Positions 14,397-25,351 of a DNA stretch of 64,000 nucleotides are shown here, one piece after another (the first letter of the stretch is position 1; every line of letters starts with the position of its first letter). The DNA is from Closterium sp. NIES-65 (lineage: Eukaryota; Streptophyta; Zygnematophyceae; Desmidiales; Closteriaceae): contig CANXME010002579.1 of NCBI GenBank assembly GCA_948144175.1, positions 413,501 through 477,500 on the forward strand, in the 5' to 3' direction. Made by a program: the position numbers and the translations under genes. The notes beneath the pieces were generated by a model, which made no database searches, was not told the origin of the DNA, and was given only the letters and a program-made list of their open reading frames with translations.

Positions 14397-15321
14397 GCTC
14401 GAGCACACGAATATGAGAGCGAATGAGGTTGAGCTGATGGGCTTGGGGAGATGGGCTCGAGCACATGAGTCTGAGAGCGAATGAGGTTGAGCTGACGGGC
14501 TTGGGGAGATGGGCTCAAGCATACGAGTTTGAGAGCAAATGAGGTTGAGCTGACGGGCTCAGGGAGATGGGCTCGAGCACACGAGTTTGAGAGCGAATGA
14601 GGTTGAGCTGACGGGCTTGGGGAGATGGGCTAGAGGACACGAGTCTGAGAGCGAATGAGGTTGAGCTGACGGGCTTGGGGAGATGGGCTCGAGCACACGA
14701 GTCGGAGAGCGAATGAGGTTGAGCTGACGGGCTTGGGGAGATGCGCTCGAGCTCGCGAGTCTGAGAGCAAATGAGGTTGAGCTAACAGGCTTGGGGAGAT
14801 GGGCTCGAGCACATGAGTCTGAGAGCGAATGAGGTTGAGCTGACGGGCTTGGGGAGATGGGCTCAAGCACACGAGTCTAAGAGCGAATGAGGTTGAGCTG
14901 ACGGGCTTGGGGAGATGGGCTCGAGGACACGAGTCTGAGAGCGAATGAGGTTGAGCTGACGGGCTGGGAGATGGGCTCGAGCACACGAGTCGGAGAGCGA
15001 ATGAGGTTGAGCTGACGGGCTTGGGGAGATGGGCTCGAGCTCGCGAGTCTGAGAGCAAATGAGGTTGAGCTGACAGGCTTGGGGAGATGGGCTCGAGCAC
15101 ATGAGTCTGAGAGCGAATGAGCTTGAGCTGACGAGCTTGGGGAGATGGGCTCAAGCACACGAGTCTGAGAGCGAATGAGGTTGAGCTGACGGGCTTGGGG
15201 AGATGGGCTCGAGCACACGAGTCTGAGAGCGAATGAGGTTGAGCTGATGGGCTTGGGGAGATGGGCTCAAGCACAGGAGTCTGAGAGCGAATGAGGTTGA
15301 GCTGACGGGCTTGGGGAGATG

Positions 15322-15336
15322 GGCTCGACTCGAGCC
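15322..15336. repeat. Second copy of the 15-bp inverted repeat
   Basis: Same GGCTCGA-C-TCGAGCC structure as at 14382-14396. It is followed in both places by a GCTCGAGCACAC unit carrying the rare AATATGAGAGCG variant. Confidence 0.85.
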
Positions 15337-18300
15337 GCTCGAGCACACCAATATGAGAGCGAATGAGGTTGAGCTGATGGGCTTGGGGAGATGGGCTCGA
15401 GCACATGAGTCTGAGAGCGAATGAGGTTGAGCTGACGGGCTTGGGGAGATGGTCTCGAGCACACGAGTCTGAGAGCGAATGAAGTTGAGCTGACGGGCTT
15501 GGGGAGATGGTCTGGAGCACACGAGTCCGAGAGCGAATGAGGTTGAGCTGATGGGCTAGGGGAGATGGTCTCGAGCACACGAGTCTAAGAGCGAATGAAG
15601 TTGAGCTGACGGGCTTGGGGAGATTGTCTCGAGCACACGAGTCTGAGAGTGAAAGAGGTTGAGCTGAAGGGCTTGGGGCGGTGGGCTTGAGCACACGAGT
15701 CTAAGAGCGAATGAAGTGGAGCTCACGGGCTTGGGGAGATAACATCGAGCACACGAATATGAGAGCGAATCAAGTGGAGCTGACGGGCTTGGGGAGAGGG
15801 GCTCGAGCACACGAGTCTAAGAGCGAATGAGGTTGAGCTGATGGGCTTGGGGAGATGGGCTCGAGCACACGAGTCTGAGAGCGAATGAGGTTGAGCTGAC
15901 CGGCTTGGAGAGATGGGCTCAAGCACACGAGTCTGAGAGCGAATGAGGTTGAGCTGATGGGCTTGGGGAGATGGGCTCGAGCACATGAGTCTAAGAGCGA
16001 ATGAAGTTGAGCTGATGGGCTTGGGGAGATGGGCTCGAGCACATGAGCCTGAGAGCGAATGAGGTTGAGCTGACGGGCTTGGGGAGATGGTCTCGAGCAC
16101 ACAATTCTGAGAGCGAATGAGGTTGAGCTGACGGGCTCGGGGAGATGGGCTCGAGCACACGAGTCTGAGAGCGAATGAGGTTGAGCTGACGGGCTTGGGG
16201 AGATAGGCTCGAGCACATGAGCCTGAGAGCGAATGAAGTTGAGCTGACGGGCTTGGGGAGATGGGCTCGAGCAAACGAGTCTGAGAGCAAATGAGGTTGA
16301 GCTAATGGGCTTGGGGAGATGGGCTCGAACACACGAGTCTAAGAGCGAATGAAGTTGAGCTAACGGGCTTGGGTAAATGGCCTCCAGCACACGAGTCTGA
16401 GAGCGAATGAGGTTGAACTGACGGGCTTGGGGAGATGGGCTCGAGCACCCGATTCTGAGAGCAAATGAGGTTGAGCTGACGGGCTTGGGGAGATGGGCTC
16501 GAGCACATGAGTCTAAGAGCGAATGATGTTGAGCTGACGGGCTTGGGGAGATGGGCTCGAGCACACGAGTCTGAGAGCGAATGAGGTTGAGTTAACAGGC
16601 TTGGGGAGATGGGCTCGAGCAAACGAGTGTGAGAGCGAATGAAGTTGAGCTGACGGGCTTGGGGAGATGGGCTCGAGCATACGAGTATGAGAGCGAATGA
16701 GGTTGAGCTGACGGGCTTGGGGAGATGGGCTCGAGCACACGAGTCTAAGAGCGAATGAAGTTGAGCTGACAGGCTTGGGGAGATGGTCTTGAGCACACGA
16801 GTCTGAGAGCGAATGAGGTTGAGCTGACGGGCTTGGGGAGATGGGCTCGAGCACACGAGTGTGAGAGCGAATGAGGTTGAGCTAACGGGCAGGGGGAGAT
16901 GGGCTCGAGCACACGAGTCTGAGAGCGAATGGGGTTGAGCTGACAGGCTTGGGGAGATGGGCTCAAGCACACGAGTCAAAGAGCGAATGAGGTTGAGCTG
17001 AAGGGCTTGGGGAGATGGGCTCGAGCACATGAGCCTGAGCGCGAATGAAGTTGAGCTGATGGGCTTGGGGAGATGGGCTCGAGCACACGAGTCTCAGAGC
17101 AAATGAGGTTGAGCTAATGGGTTGGGGGAGATGGGCTCGAACACACGAGTCTGAGAGCGAATGAGGTTGAACTGACGGGCTTGGGGAGATGGGCTCCCTC
17201 ACACGAGTCTGAGAGCGAATGAAGTTGAGCTCACGGGCTTGGGGAGATGGGCTCGAGCACACGAGTCTGAGAGCAAATGAGGTTGAGCTAACGGGCTTGG
17301 GGAGATGGGCTCGATCACACGAGTCTAAGAGCGAATGAAGTTGAGCTAACGGGCTTGGGTAAATGGCCTCCAGCACAGGAGTCTGAGAGCGAATGAGGTT
17401 GAGCTGTCGGGCTTGGGGAGATGGGCTCGAGCACACGAGTCTCAGAGCAAATGAGGTTGAGCTGATGGGCTTGGGGAGATGGGCTCGAGCACATGAGTCT
17501 AAGAGCGAATGATGTTGAGCTGACGGGCTTGGGGAGATGGGCTCGAGCACACGAGTCTTAGAGCGAATGAGGTTGAGCTGACGGGGTTGGGGAGATGGGC
17601 TCGAGCACACGAGTCTAAGAGCGAATGAAGTTGAGCTGACGGGCTTGGGGAGATGGGCTCGAACACACGAGTCTGAGAGCGAATGAGGTTGAGCTGACAG
17701 GCTTGGGGAGATGGGCTCGAACACACGAGTCTGAGAGCGAATGAGGTTGAACTGGCTTGGGAAGATGGGCTCGAGCACACGAGTCTGAGAGCGAATGAGG
17801 TTGAGCTGACGGGCTTGGGGAGATGGGCTTGAGCACACGAGTCTAAGAGCGAATGAAGTTGAGCTGACAGGCTTGGGGAGATGGTCTTGAGCACACGATT
17901 CTGAGAGCGAATGAGGTTGAGCTGACAGGCTTGGGGAGATGGGCTCGAGCACACGAGTTTGAGAGCAAATGAGGTTGAGCTAACGGGCTTGGGGAGATGG
18001 GCTCGAGCACATGAGTCTAAGAGCGAATGAAGCTGAGCTGACAGGCTTGGGGATATGGTCTTGAGCACACGAGTCTGAGAGCGAATGAGGTTGAGCTGAC
18101 GGGCTTGGGGAGATGGGCTCGAGCACACGAGTCTGAGAGCGAATAAGGTTGAGCTGACGAGCTTGGTCAGATGGGCTCGAGCACACGAGTCTGAGAGCGA
18201 ATGAGGTTGAGCTGACGGGCTTGGGGAGATGGGCTCGAGCACACGAGTCTAAGAGCGAATTAGGTTGAGCTAACGAGCAGGGGGAGATGGGCTCGAGCAC

Positions 18301-18799
18301 ACGAGTCTGAGAGCGAATGAAGTTGAGCTGACAGGCTTGGGGAGATGGTCTTGAGCACACGATTCTGAGAGCGAATGAGGTTGAGCTGACAGGCTTGGGG
18401 AGATGGGCTCGAGCACACGAGTCTGAGAGCGAATGAGGTTGAGCTGACGGGCTTGGGGAGATGGTCTTGAGCACACGATTCTGAGAGCGAATGAGGTTAA
18501 GCTTACAGGCTTGGGGAGATGGGCTCGAGCACACGAGTCTGAGAGCGAATGAGGTTGAGCTGACGGGCTTGGGGAGATGGGCTCGAGCACACGAGTCTGG
18601 GAGCGAATGAAGTTGAGCTAACGAGCTTGGTCAGATGGGCTCGAGCACACGAGTCTGAGAGCGAATGAGGTTGAGCTGACGGGCTTGGGGAGATGGGCTC
18701 GAGCACACGAGTCTAAGAGCGAATGAGGTTGAGCTGACATGCTTAGGGAGATAAGCTCGAGCACACGAGTCTGAGAGCGAATGAAGTTGAGCTGACGAG

Positions 18800-19680
18800 C
18801 TTGGTCAGATGGGCTGGAGCACACGAGTCTGAGAGCGAATGAGGTTGAGCTGACGGGCTTGGGGAGATGGGCTCGAGCACATGAGTCTAAGAGCGAATTA
18901 GGTTGAGCTAACGAGCAGGGGGAGATGGGCTCGAGCACACGAGTCTGAGAGCGAATGAAGTTGAGCTGACAGGCTTGGGGAGATGGTCTTGAGCACACGA
19001 TTCTGAGAGCGAATGAGGTTGAGCTGACAGGCTTGGGGAGATGGGCTCGAGCACACGAGTCTGAGAGCGAATGAGGTTGAGCTGACGGGCTTGGGGAGAT
19101 GGGCTCGAGCACACGAGTCTGGGAGCGAATGAAGTTGAGCTAACGAGCTTGGTCAGATGGGCTCGAGCACACGAGTCTGAGAGCGAATGAGGTTGAGCTG
19201 ACGGGCTTGGGGAGATGGGCTCGAGCACACGAGTCTAAGAGCGAATGAGGTTGAGCTAACGAGCAGGGGGAGATGGGCTCGAGCACACGAGTCTGAGAGC
19301 GAATGAAGTTGAGCTGACAGGCTTGGGGAGATGGTCTTGAGCACACGATTCTGAGAGCGAATGAGGTTGAGCTGACAGGCTTGGGGAGATGGGCTCGAGC
19401 ACACGAGTCTGAGAGCGAATGAGGTTGAGCTGACGGGCTTGGGGAGATGGGCTCGAGCACACGAGTCTGAGAGCGAATGAAGTTGAGCTAATGAGCTTGG
19501 TCAGATGGGCTCGAGCACACGAGTCTGAGAGCGAATGAGGTTGAGCTGACGGGCTTGGGGAGATGGGCTCGAGCACACGAGTCTAAGAGCGAATGAGATT
19601 GAGCTAACGGGCAGGGGAAGATGGGCTCGAGCACACGAGTCTGAGAGCGAATGAGGTTGAGCTGACATGCTTAGGGAGAT
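18800..19680. repeat. 6-unit (348-bp) higher-order tandem repeat
   Basis: The marker ACGAGCAGGGGGAGATGG starts at 18911 and 19259, and its variant ACGGGCAGGGGAAG at 19607. The spacing is exactly 348 bp (6 x 58) both times. Between the markers the order of variant units is conserved: GATGGTCTTGAGC with CACGATTCTG, then GAGCTTGGTCAGATGGG. This is the cleanest short-period higher-order repeat in the window. Confidence 0.88.
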
Positions 19681-21280
19681 GGGCTCGTGCACACGAGTCT
19701 AAGAGCGAATTAAGTTGAGCTGACAGGCTTGGGGATATGGTCTTGAGCACACCATTCTGAGAGCGAATGAGGTTGAGCTGACGGGATTGGGGAGATGGGC
19801 TCGAGCACACGAGTCTGAGAGCGAATGAGGTTGAGCTAATGGGCTTGGGGAGATTGACTCGACCACATGAGTCTAAGAGCGAAATGAAGTTGAGCTGACA
19901 GGCTTGGGGAGATGGTCTTGAGCACACGAGTCTGAGATCGAATGAGGTTGAGCTGATGGGCTTGGGGAGATGGGCTCGAGCACACGAGTCTGAGAGCAAA
20001 TGAGGTTGAGCTAACTGGCTTGGGGAGATGGGCTCGAGCAAACGAGTCTGAGAGCAAATGAGGTTGAGCTGACGGGCTTGGGGAGATGGGCTCGAACACA
20101 CGAGTCTAAGAGCGAATAAAGTTGAGCTAACGGGCTTGGGTAAATGGCCTCCAGCACACGAGTCTGAGAGCAAATGAGGTTGAGCTGACGGGCTTGGGGA
20201 GATGGGCTCGAGCAGACGAGTCTGAGAGCAAATGAGGTTGAGCTGACGGGCTTGGGGAGATGGGCTCGAGCACATGGGTCTAAGAGCGAATGATGTTGAG
20301 CTGACGGGCTTGGGGAGATGGGCTGGTGCACACGAGTCTGAGAGCGAATGAGGTTGAGCTTACGGGGTTGGGGAGATGGGCTCGAGCACACGAGTCTGAG
20401 AGTGAATGAGTTTGAGCTAACGGGCAGGGGGAGATGGGCTCGGGCACACGAGTCTGAGAGCGAATGAGGTTGAGTTGACGGGCTTGGGGAGATGGGCTCG
20501 AACACACGAGTCTGAGAGCGAATGAGGTTGAGCTGATGGGCTTGGGGAGATGGGCTCGAGCACACGAGTCTGAGAGCAAATGAGGTTGAGCTAACGGGCT
20601 TGGGGAGATGGGCTCGAGCACACGAGTCTGTGAGCGAATGAAGTTGAGCTGACAGGCTTGGGGACATGGTCTTGAGCACACGAGTCTGAGAGCAAATGAG
20701 GTTGAGCTGACGGGCTTGGGGAGATGGGCTCGAGCACACGAGTCTGAGAGCGAATGAGGTTGAGCTAACAGGCTTGGGGAGATGGGCTCGAGCACACGAC
20801 TCTTAGAGCGAATGAAGTTGAGTTGACGGGCTTGGGGAGATGGGCTTGAGCATACGAGTCTAAGAGCGAATGAAGTTGAGCTGACAGGCTTGGGGAGATG
20901 GTCTTGAGCACTCGAGTCTGAGAGCGAATGAGGTTGAGCTGACGGGCTCGTGGAGATGGGCTCGAGCACACGAGTGTGAGAGCGAATGAGGTTGAGCTGA
21001 CAGGCTTGGGGAGATGGGCTCGAGCACACGAGTCTGAGAGCGAATGAAGTTGAGCTGACATGCTTGGGGAGATGGGCTCGAGCACACGAGTCTGAGAGCG
21101 AATGAGGTTGGGCTGATGGGCTTGGGGAGATGGTCTCCAGCACACGAGTGTAAGAGCGAATGAGGTTGAGGTGACGGGCTTGGGGAGATGGTCTCGAGCA
21201 CACGAGTCTGGGAGCGAATGAGGTTGAGCTGATGGGCTTGGGGAGATGGGCTCGAGCACAGGAGTCTGAGAGACAAGACT

Positions 21281-21294
21281 CGACGTTAACGTCG
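21281..21294. repeat. 14-bp perfect palindrome at left edge of the insertion
   Basis: CGACGTTAACGTCG is its own reverse complement. It sits between the end of array A and the left inverted terminal repeat, and nothing like it occurs at the right edge. Confidence 0.9.
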
Positions 21295-21297
21295 GAC

Positions 21298-21308
21298 GGG
21301 TTGCGTAG
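21298..21308 (+). repeat. Left inverted terminal repeat
   Basis: GGGTTGCGTAG, the perfect reverse complement of 25341-25351. A chance match of 11 bp at both edges of one insertion is unlikely but not excluded. Confidence 0.6.
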
Positions 21309-21597
21309 ATGTTACATTCCACATTGACAAAAAAAAAGAGGAAGTGCAGTTTTGTTTCCTTATTTAGCGCCATTTTTAGGTCTACCGTATTAAAGAATAC
21401 GACACGTGCTTCTTGATGGTGCAATGTATTCGATTCAAACTGGATGTTTATGATTTTTAAACATTGAGACACATTGATCGTTTTTTTTATGTAGTGAACA
21501 AATATGATACTTTGTATTGTACCATTGCACTATTTTTATAGATTTGTTTTCAGCCCAGTCAGTGTCACGTGAATGTGCGTGTGTTTCCACGTGACAA
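21309..21597. other. A/T-rich non-coding stretch inside the insertion
   Basis: Markedly AT-richer than the rest of the window, with short A and T runs near 21330 and 21481. No open frame, promoter or RNA gene can be supported here. Confidence 0.5.
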
Positions 21598-22263
21598 TCC
21601 ACCCACCTGTTCCCTCTCCCTCCCTCCCACCCACCTCGTCATAGCATCCACCTCCACCCCACCATCCTTTCTTTCCCACCGCGCCGTCCTCTCTCCCTCC
21701 CACCCACCCTCACCTCCCACCGATCCTCGCCTCTCCTTCCTACCCGCCGTCGCCGCTCCCTCCTCCCGCCGCCGCCGCTCCCTCCCACCCCGCCGTCCCC
21801 TCTCCCTCCGCCGTCGCCTCTCCCTCAGCCGTCGCCTCTCCCTCCGCCGTCGCTCTCCCTCCGCCGTCGCCTCGCCCTCCCCATCGTCGCCTCCCTCCCC
21901 ATCCCGTCGCCTCCGCTCCCTCCCATCCCGTCGCCTCCGCTCCGTCCCATCCCGTCGCCTCGGCTCCCTCCCATCCCGCCGTCGTCCCCTCCCACCCCGC
22001 CGTTGCCTCTCTCGCCTACCCGCCGTCGCCACTCCCTACCCTCTCGCCGCCGTCTCTCCCTCCCATCCCGCCGCCGCCTCTCCCTCCCATCTCGCTGCCG
22101 CCTCTCCCTCCCATCCCGCCACCGCCTCTCCCTCCCATCCTGCTTCGCCACTCTCTCTCATCCCGCCGTCGCCACTCCCTCCCATCCTGCCGCCGTCTCT
22201 CCCTTCCATTCCGCCGCTCCTCGCCCTCATCGCGGCCGCGCCACTCCCTCCCGTCCCGCCGTG
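21598..22263 (+). repeat. Pyrimidine-rich degenerate tandem tract
   Basis: About 665 bp almost entirely of C and T on the plus strand, built from variants of CTCCCTCCCATCCCG, CCGCCGTCGCC and CTCTCCCTC. Local periods are about 21-25 bp (for example 21900-21985 and 22055-22200). Open frames on both strands reflect base composition only (Pro/Ser/Arg-rich on plus, Gly/Arg-rich on minus). Such polypurine-polypyrimidine sequence can adopt triplex structures, but nothing here shows that it does. Confidence 0.85.
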
Positions 22264-22690
22264 GGGAGGTTTGAGAGCATGGATAAGGATGGTGCGCGAA
22301 CGAGAGCTGGTGCGCTAGCGCGGGTTGGTCTTCGAGGCACCGTCATTAGCAGGTGCGTTTCTTCCTCCCACCCCTCTGAGATTCCATTGTTTCCTACCTT
22401 ATTTGTAGTTTCTGCGTTTAGTCTTGCCTCGTCTTGCGTTGCACTACCAATTGAAGAGGGGGAGAGAGGGAGCGCGAGGGAGAGCATTCGCACAGGAGCA
22501 AGCATGCAGGGAGTGCGCGTGAGACAGCTTATGTTGAGAGAGAATGAAGAGCTGGAGGGAGCACGAAGCGCGTGTGGGAGAGAGAGGCGGGGGAGAGAGT
22601 GTGTGCGCGCTTGCGCCGTTGGCGTGGGTGCCGCGGGCGCTTGCGCCTAATCCGCTTGCGCTTATGTCGCTTGCGATTAGGGCTCTGCAC
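22264..22690 (+). other. Short unique segment, possible exon fragment
   Basis: This 430-bp segment is less repetitive than its flanks. An ATG at 22279 opens about 24 codons up to CAG|GTGCGT near 22352, which resembles a plant 5' splice site. No downstream exon can be identified because the following 1.4 kb is low-complexity. The call as an exon is speculative. The rest of the segment turns gradually into G/A-rich sequence. Confidence 0.2.
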
Positions 22691-24062
22691 TGGTGCGCTT
22701 GTGGTTAGGGCGTGAGTGTGTGTGAGTGGTTGCAAGAGTGAGTCGAGAGTGTGCGAGAGGGGGAGTGCGGGTGTGAATCTAGGTGCTTGTGTGGGTGTGA
22801 GTGCGAAAGTGAGATGCGCGTGCAGTTGTGGGCAAGGGCGAGTGCGAGGTTGAATTAGAGAGCAAGCGCATGAGTGAGTGCGAGAGTAGTGAGAAGGTGA
22901 GTGAGAAAGCAAGTTTGAGAGTGAGTGCAAGTGTGAGTGTGAGGGCGAGTTTGAGGGTGAGTGTGCGCATGAGTGTTTGTGTGTGTGTGTGTGTGCGCGT
23001 GTGTGCGAGGCTGAGTGCAAAGGAACACGAGGGTGCGTTCGAGTGTGTGTGAGGGTGAGTGCGAGGACATATGCAAGGGTGTGTATGTTTTTATGATTGT
23101 CAAAGAAGAGTTGAGAGTATATTTGTGTGCGTGAAGAGTGAGTGCGAGAGTGTGAGGCTGAGTGAGTGAGTTGAGTGAGTGTGGCTGCAATGTTGAGTGC
23201 AAGGGTCATCACGGTGTGAGTGTAAGAGTGAGTGCGAGGGTGAGTACGAGTATGTGCAAGAGAAAGTGGGAGATAGAGGGCGAGTAGGACTGCGAGAAGG
23301 AGTGCGAGCCTGAGTGTGGGCGTGGCTGTAGGTGCAAGTGTGGGTGTGTGTGCGAGTTGGGTTCGAGTGTGCGTGCGGCTATGTGTGCATGTGCGTGTTC
23401 GAGTGAGTGCAAGGGTAAGCGCGAGCGCGAGTCCGAAGGTGAGTGTGAGGGTTATGTGTGTGTTTCTGTGAGTGTGTCTCAGAACGGTTAGAAGTACTTG
23501 TGTGTTCGTGAGTGGTTGCGAGCGTGAGTGCGAGAGAGTGTGAGAGAATGAGTGCGGGTGTGAGTGCGAGTGAGTGCATGCATGCTCTTGAGGGTGCATA
23601 AGAGTGTGTGTACGAGGGTGAATGCGAGAGGAAGTGCGAGCATGAGTGCGAGAGTGAATGCGAAGGTGAGTGCAAGGGTCAGTGCAAGAGCAAGTGTTAG
23701 AGTGAGAGAGTGAGTGTGAGTATGAGTGTGAGTGCAAGTGAGTGTGCGAAAGTGAGTGCAAAGGTGAGTGCGAGGGTGCGGGTGTGAGTGCAATGGTAAG
23801 TGCGAGGGTGAGAGCGAGGGTACGTGCGAACATGAGTGCGAAGATGAGTTTGAGGGTGAGTGCGAGGGTGCGTGCAAGGGTGCGTGCGAGTGTGCGTGCT
23901 AGTGCATGCGAGTTTTGTGTGAGTGTGAGAGTGCAGGGAGTGTGTGTTTCTGTGAGCGTGTATAACAGAAGTTGGGAGCGATAGTGTGTACGTGAATTGG
24001 AAAGTGAGTGCGAGAGTGAGGTGTGAGGATGAGAGTGTCAAGGTGAAGGCGAGGGTGGCAGC
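22691..24062 (+). repeat. G/T-rich degenerate minisatellite (GAGTGC / GTGAGTGC family)
   Basis: About 1.37 kb of C-poor sequence made of irregularly repeated GTGAGTGCGAGG, GTGAGTGTGAG and GCGAGGGTGAG words, with a pure GT run near 22980-22997. The minus strand reads as Thr/His/Ser/Leu-rich open frames up to 434 codons, which I take as composition artefacts. It abuts, via the short unique segment, a pyrimidine tract of opposite strand bias. Confidence 0.85.
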
Positions 24063-24242
24063 GAGGTATTGCGTGCATGTTGGCGTGGTATGTGTGACGA
24101 CACGATATCTTTTACCGAATCGATGTCAAATTTGATTGCTTTCGTCCCTCATCTTTATTTTTGTACTTCATTCTTCATCAGCGCCTTGTTATAACTCCTA
24201 CCTCGTTTCTTGTGCTCGGGTGGGCTGCATTCCTGTGATTGT
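24063..24242. other. Unassigned unique sequence
   Basis: About 180 bp of mixed-composition sequence between the minisatellite and the next tandem repeat. Nothing is recognisable in it. Confidence 0.4.
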
Positions 24243-24380
24243 TTGTTTTTGTTTGTGCAGGGAGTGTCAGTTGCACTATCTGTTTTTGCTTTCTTGTCCA
24301 GGGAGTGTGAGTTGCATGCGCTGTTTGTGCTGTTTGTGCTTTCTTGTGCAGGGAGTTCAAGCTGCACTATTTGGCTTTTC
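24243..24380 (+). repeat. Three degenerate units of about 50 bp with CAGGGAGT
   Basis: The word TTGTGCAGGGAGTGTCAG, with variants TTGTCCAGGGAGTGTGAG and TTGTGCAGGGAGTTCAAG, occurs three times, each followed by TTGCA- or CTGCA-type sequence and a T-rich TTTGCTTTCT stretch. Each unit mimics a 3' splice site (T-rich then CAG|G), but no exon structure follows. Confidence 0.65.
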
Positions 24381-24391
24381 TTGTGGAAAAA

Positions 24392-24405
24392 GGGGGGGGG
24401 GGGGG
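24392..24405 (+). repeat. 14-G homopolymer
   Basis: Uninterrupted run of G followed by purine-rich sequence to about 24500 (GAGGGTAAA, GGGAGGGAGGG). A likely site of sequencing length error. Confidence 0.9.
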
Positions 24406-24673
24406 TTTGAGAGAGGGTAAACAGAGACGGGAGGGTCGAATAAAATAGGGGATATTGGAAGGGAGGGGGGGATGGGAGACAAGGGAGGGAGGGAGAGGAA
24501 TCTGGGACAGATTAACGATTATTTATACAGGCTGGGCTCATTCGTTACGCTTGCATTGCATGTTCAATAGCGGTAGTAAGCTTTTGTGTTTGTATGCGTG
24601 TGCGTGTAGGTGTGTGTGTGTAGGTGTGTGTGTGAGTGAGCTTGCATGTGTCTGTCCATACATGTTGGTGTTG

Positions 24674-25130
24674 TTTGTGTCTGTTTCGGGGATTGGTGTT
24701 GAGTGCCTCGTGTATGCAACTGGGGTTGTGATCGTCGGTGGGGCAGCTTTGCTCGCCCCTTCCGCACCATATCAACCTCAGTTGCATCATCGATGCATTT
24801 AGCATTCGCCTTGAAGCATTCACAACTGTTTAGTGTTCAGCGTTTTTGTGCAAGTTTGTGTGTTGTCATTTGTGTCTGTTTCGGGGATTGGTGTTGAGTG
24901 CCTCGTGTATGCAACTGGGGTTGTGATCGTCGGTGGGGCAGCTTTGCTCGCCCCTTCCGCACCATATCAACCTCTGATGCATCATCATCGATGCATTTAG
25001 CATTAGCCTTGACACATTCTTGATTGTCAAACGCTTTTTAGCAAGTTCGTGTGCGGTCAGGTAGTTTGTGTCTATTTCGGAGTGTGTCGAATGCATCGTA
25101 TGTGTGCTTTCCGATCGTCATGCTGATTTG
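24674..25130 (+). repeat. About 196-bp tandem repeat, 2.3 copies
   Basis: TTTGTGTCTGTTTCGGGG starts at 24674 and 24869, and the diverged TTTGTGTCTATTTCGG at 25065, giving periods of 195 and 196 bp. The first two copies share nearly identical sequence through GTTGAGTGCCTCGTG, TGATCGTCGGTGGGGCAG and GATGCATTTAGCATT, then diverge towards the unit end. The third copy is partial. No coding potential is conserved between copies. Confidence 0.85.
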
Positions 25131-25224
25131 TTTTTTTGTTTGTTTTTTTGTTTCGTCATTCGTACTGTGAGATTGTCCAATTATTCCATTCGCCGTACTT
25201 ATCGACGATTATGGATGATTGGAC

Positions 25225-25331
25225 ACATTTGGTTTCACTTGTAGGGTAACTTATGTGAACAGTGTTTTCTTCCAAAATCTTGGAGGGTTATCACTGTTCA
25301 CATCAGCCAACCTAAAAGTGAAAACGAATGT
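25225..25331. repeat. 107-bp MITE-like hairpin (40-bp arms)
   Basis: Arms 25225-25264 and 25292-25331 are inverted repeats matching at about 33 of 40 positions. The inner 12 bases (ATGTGAACAGTG and its complement) match perfectly, and the spacer is 27 bp. The hairpin lies 9 bp inside the right terminal repeat of the insertion. It may be a small foldback element or a structural part of the larger element's right end. Confidence 0.75.
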
Positions 25332-25340
25332 ATAAGGTTG

Positions 25341-25351
25341 CTACGCAACCC
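25341..25351 (-). repeat. Right inverted terminal repeat
   Basis: CTACGCAACCC, the perfect reverse complement of 21298-21308. Satellite sequence resumes within 3 bp of its end. Confidence 0.6.

Larger units (their letters stand above)
1..21272. repeat. 58-bp satellite array A (about 366 units)
   Basis: Head-to-tail tandem repeat with a 58-bp unit. Landmarks in order are GGGCTCGAGCACACGAG, TCTGAGAGCGAATGAGG, TTGAGCTGACGGG and CTTGGGGAGAT. The array is open at the left edge, so its true length is unknown. All units keep the same orientation, and 57- or 59-bp units occur sporadically. From 1 to about 15 kb the typical unit carries GAGGTTGAGCTGACGGGC. From about 15.5 kb rightward a second subtype becomes common, with TCTAAGAGCGAATGAAG, GACAGGC and GATGGTCTTGAGC. 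The minus strand is free of stop codons in every frame of the consensus, which gives long spurious open frames. There is no sign of transcription units. A centromeric or other heterochromatic role is possible but not shown. Confidence 0.97.

Noticed and set aside
1..21272. CRISPR array
   Set aside because: The entire 58-bp unit is repeated without unique spacers, and the context is eukaryotic with retrotransposons.
21569..22318. Pro/Ser-rich 249-codon frame on plus and Gly/Arg-rich frames on minus
   Set aside because: Both strands are open only because the tract is nearly pure pyrimidine; there are no domains and the periodicity is that of the DNA repeat.
22529..23833. 434-codon Thr/His/Leu/Ser-rich frame on minus
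   Set aside because: It translates a degenerate GTGAGTGC-type minisatellite, with composition explained by the DNA words.
24243..24380. Three 3' splice sites and exons
   Set aside because: The TTGTGCAGG words belong to a degenerate repeat of about 50 bp, with no open exons or donor sites between them.
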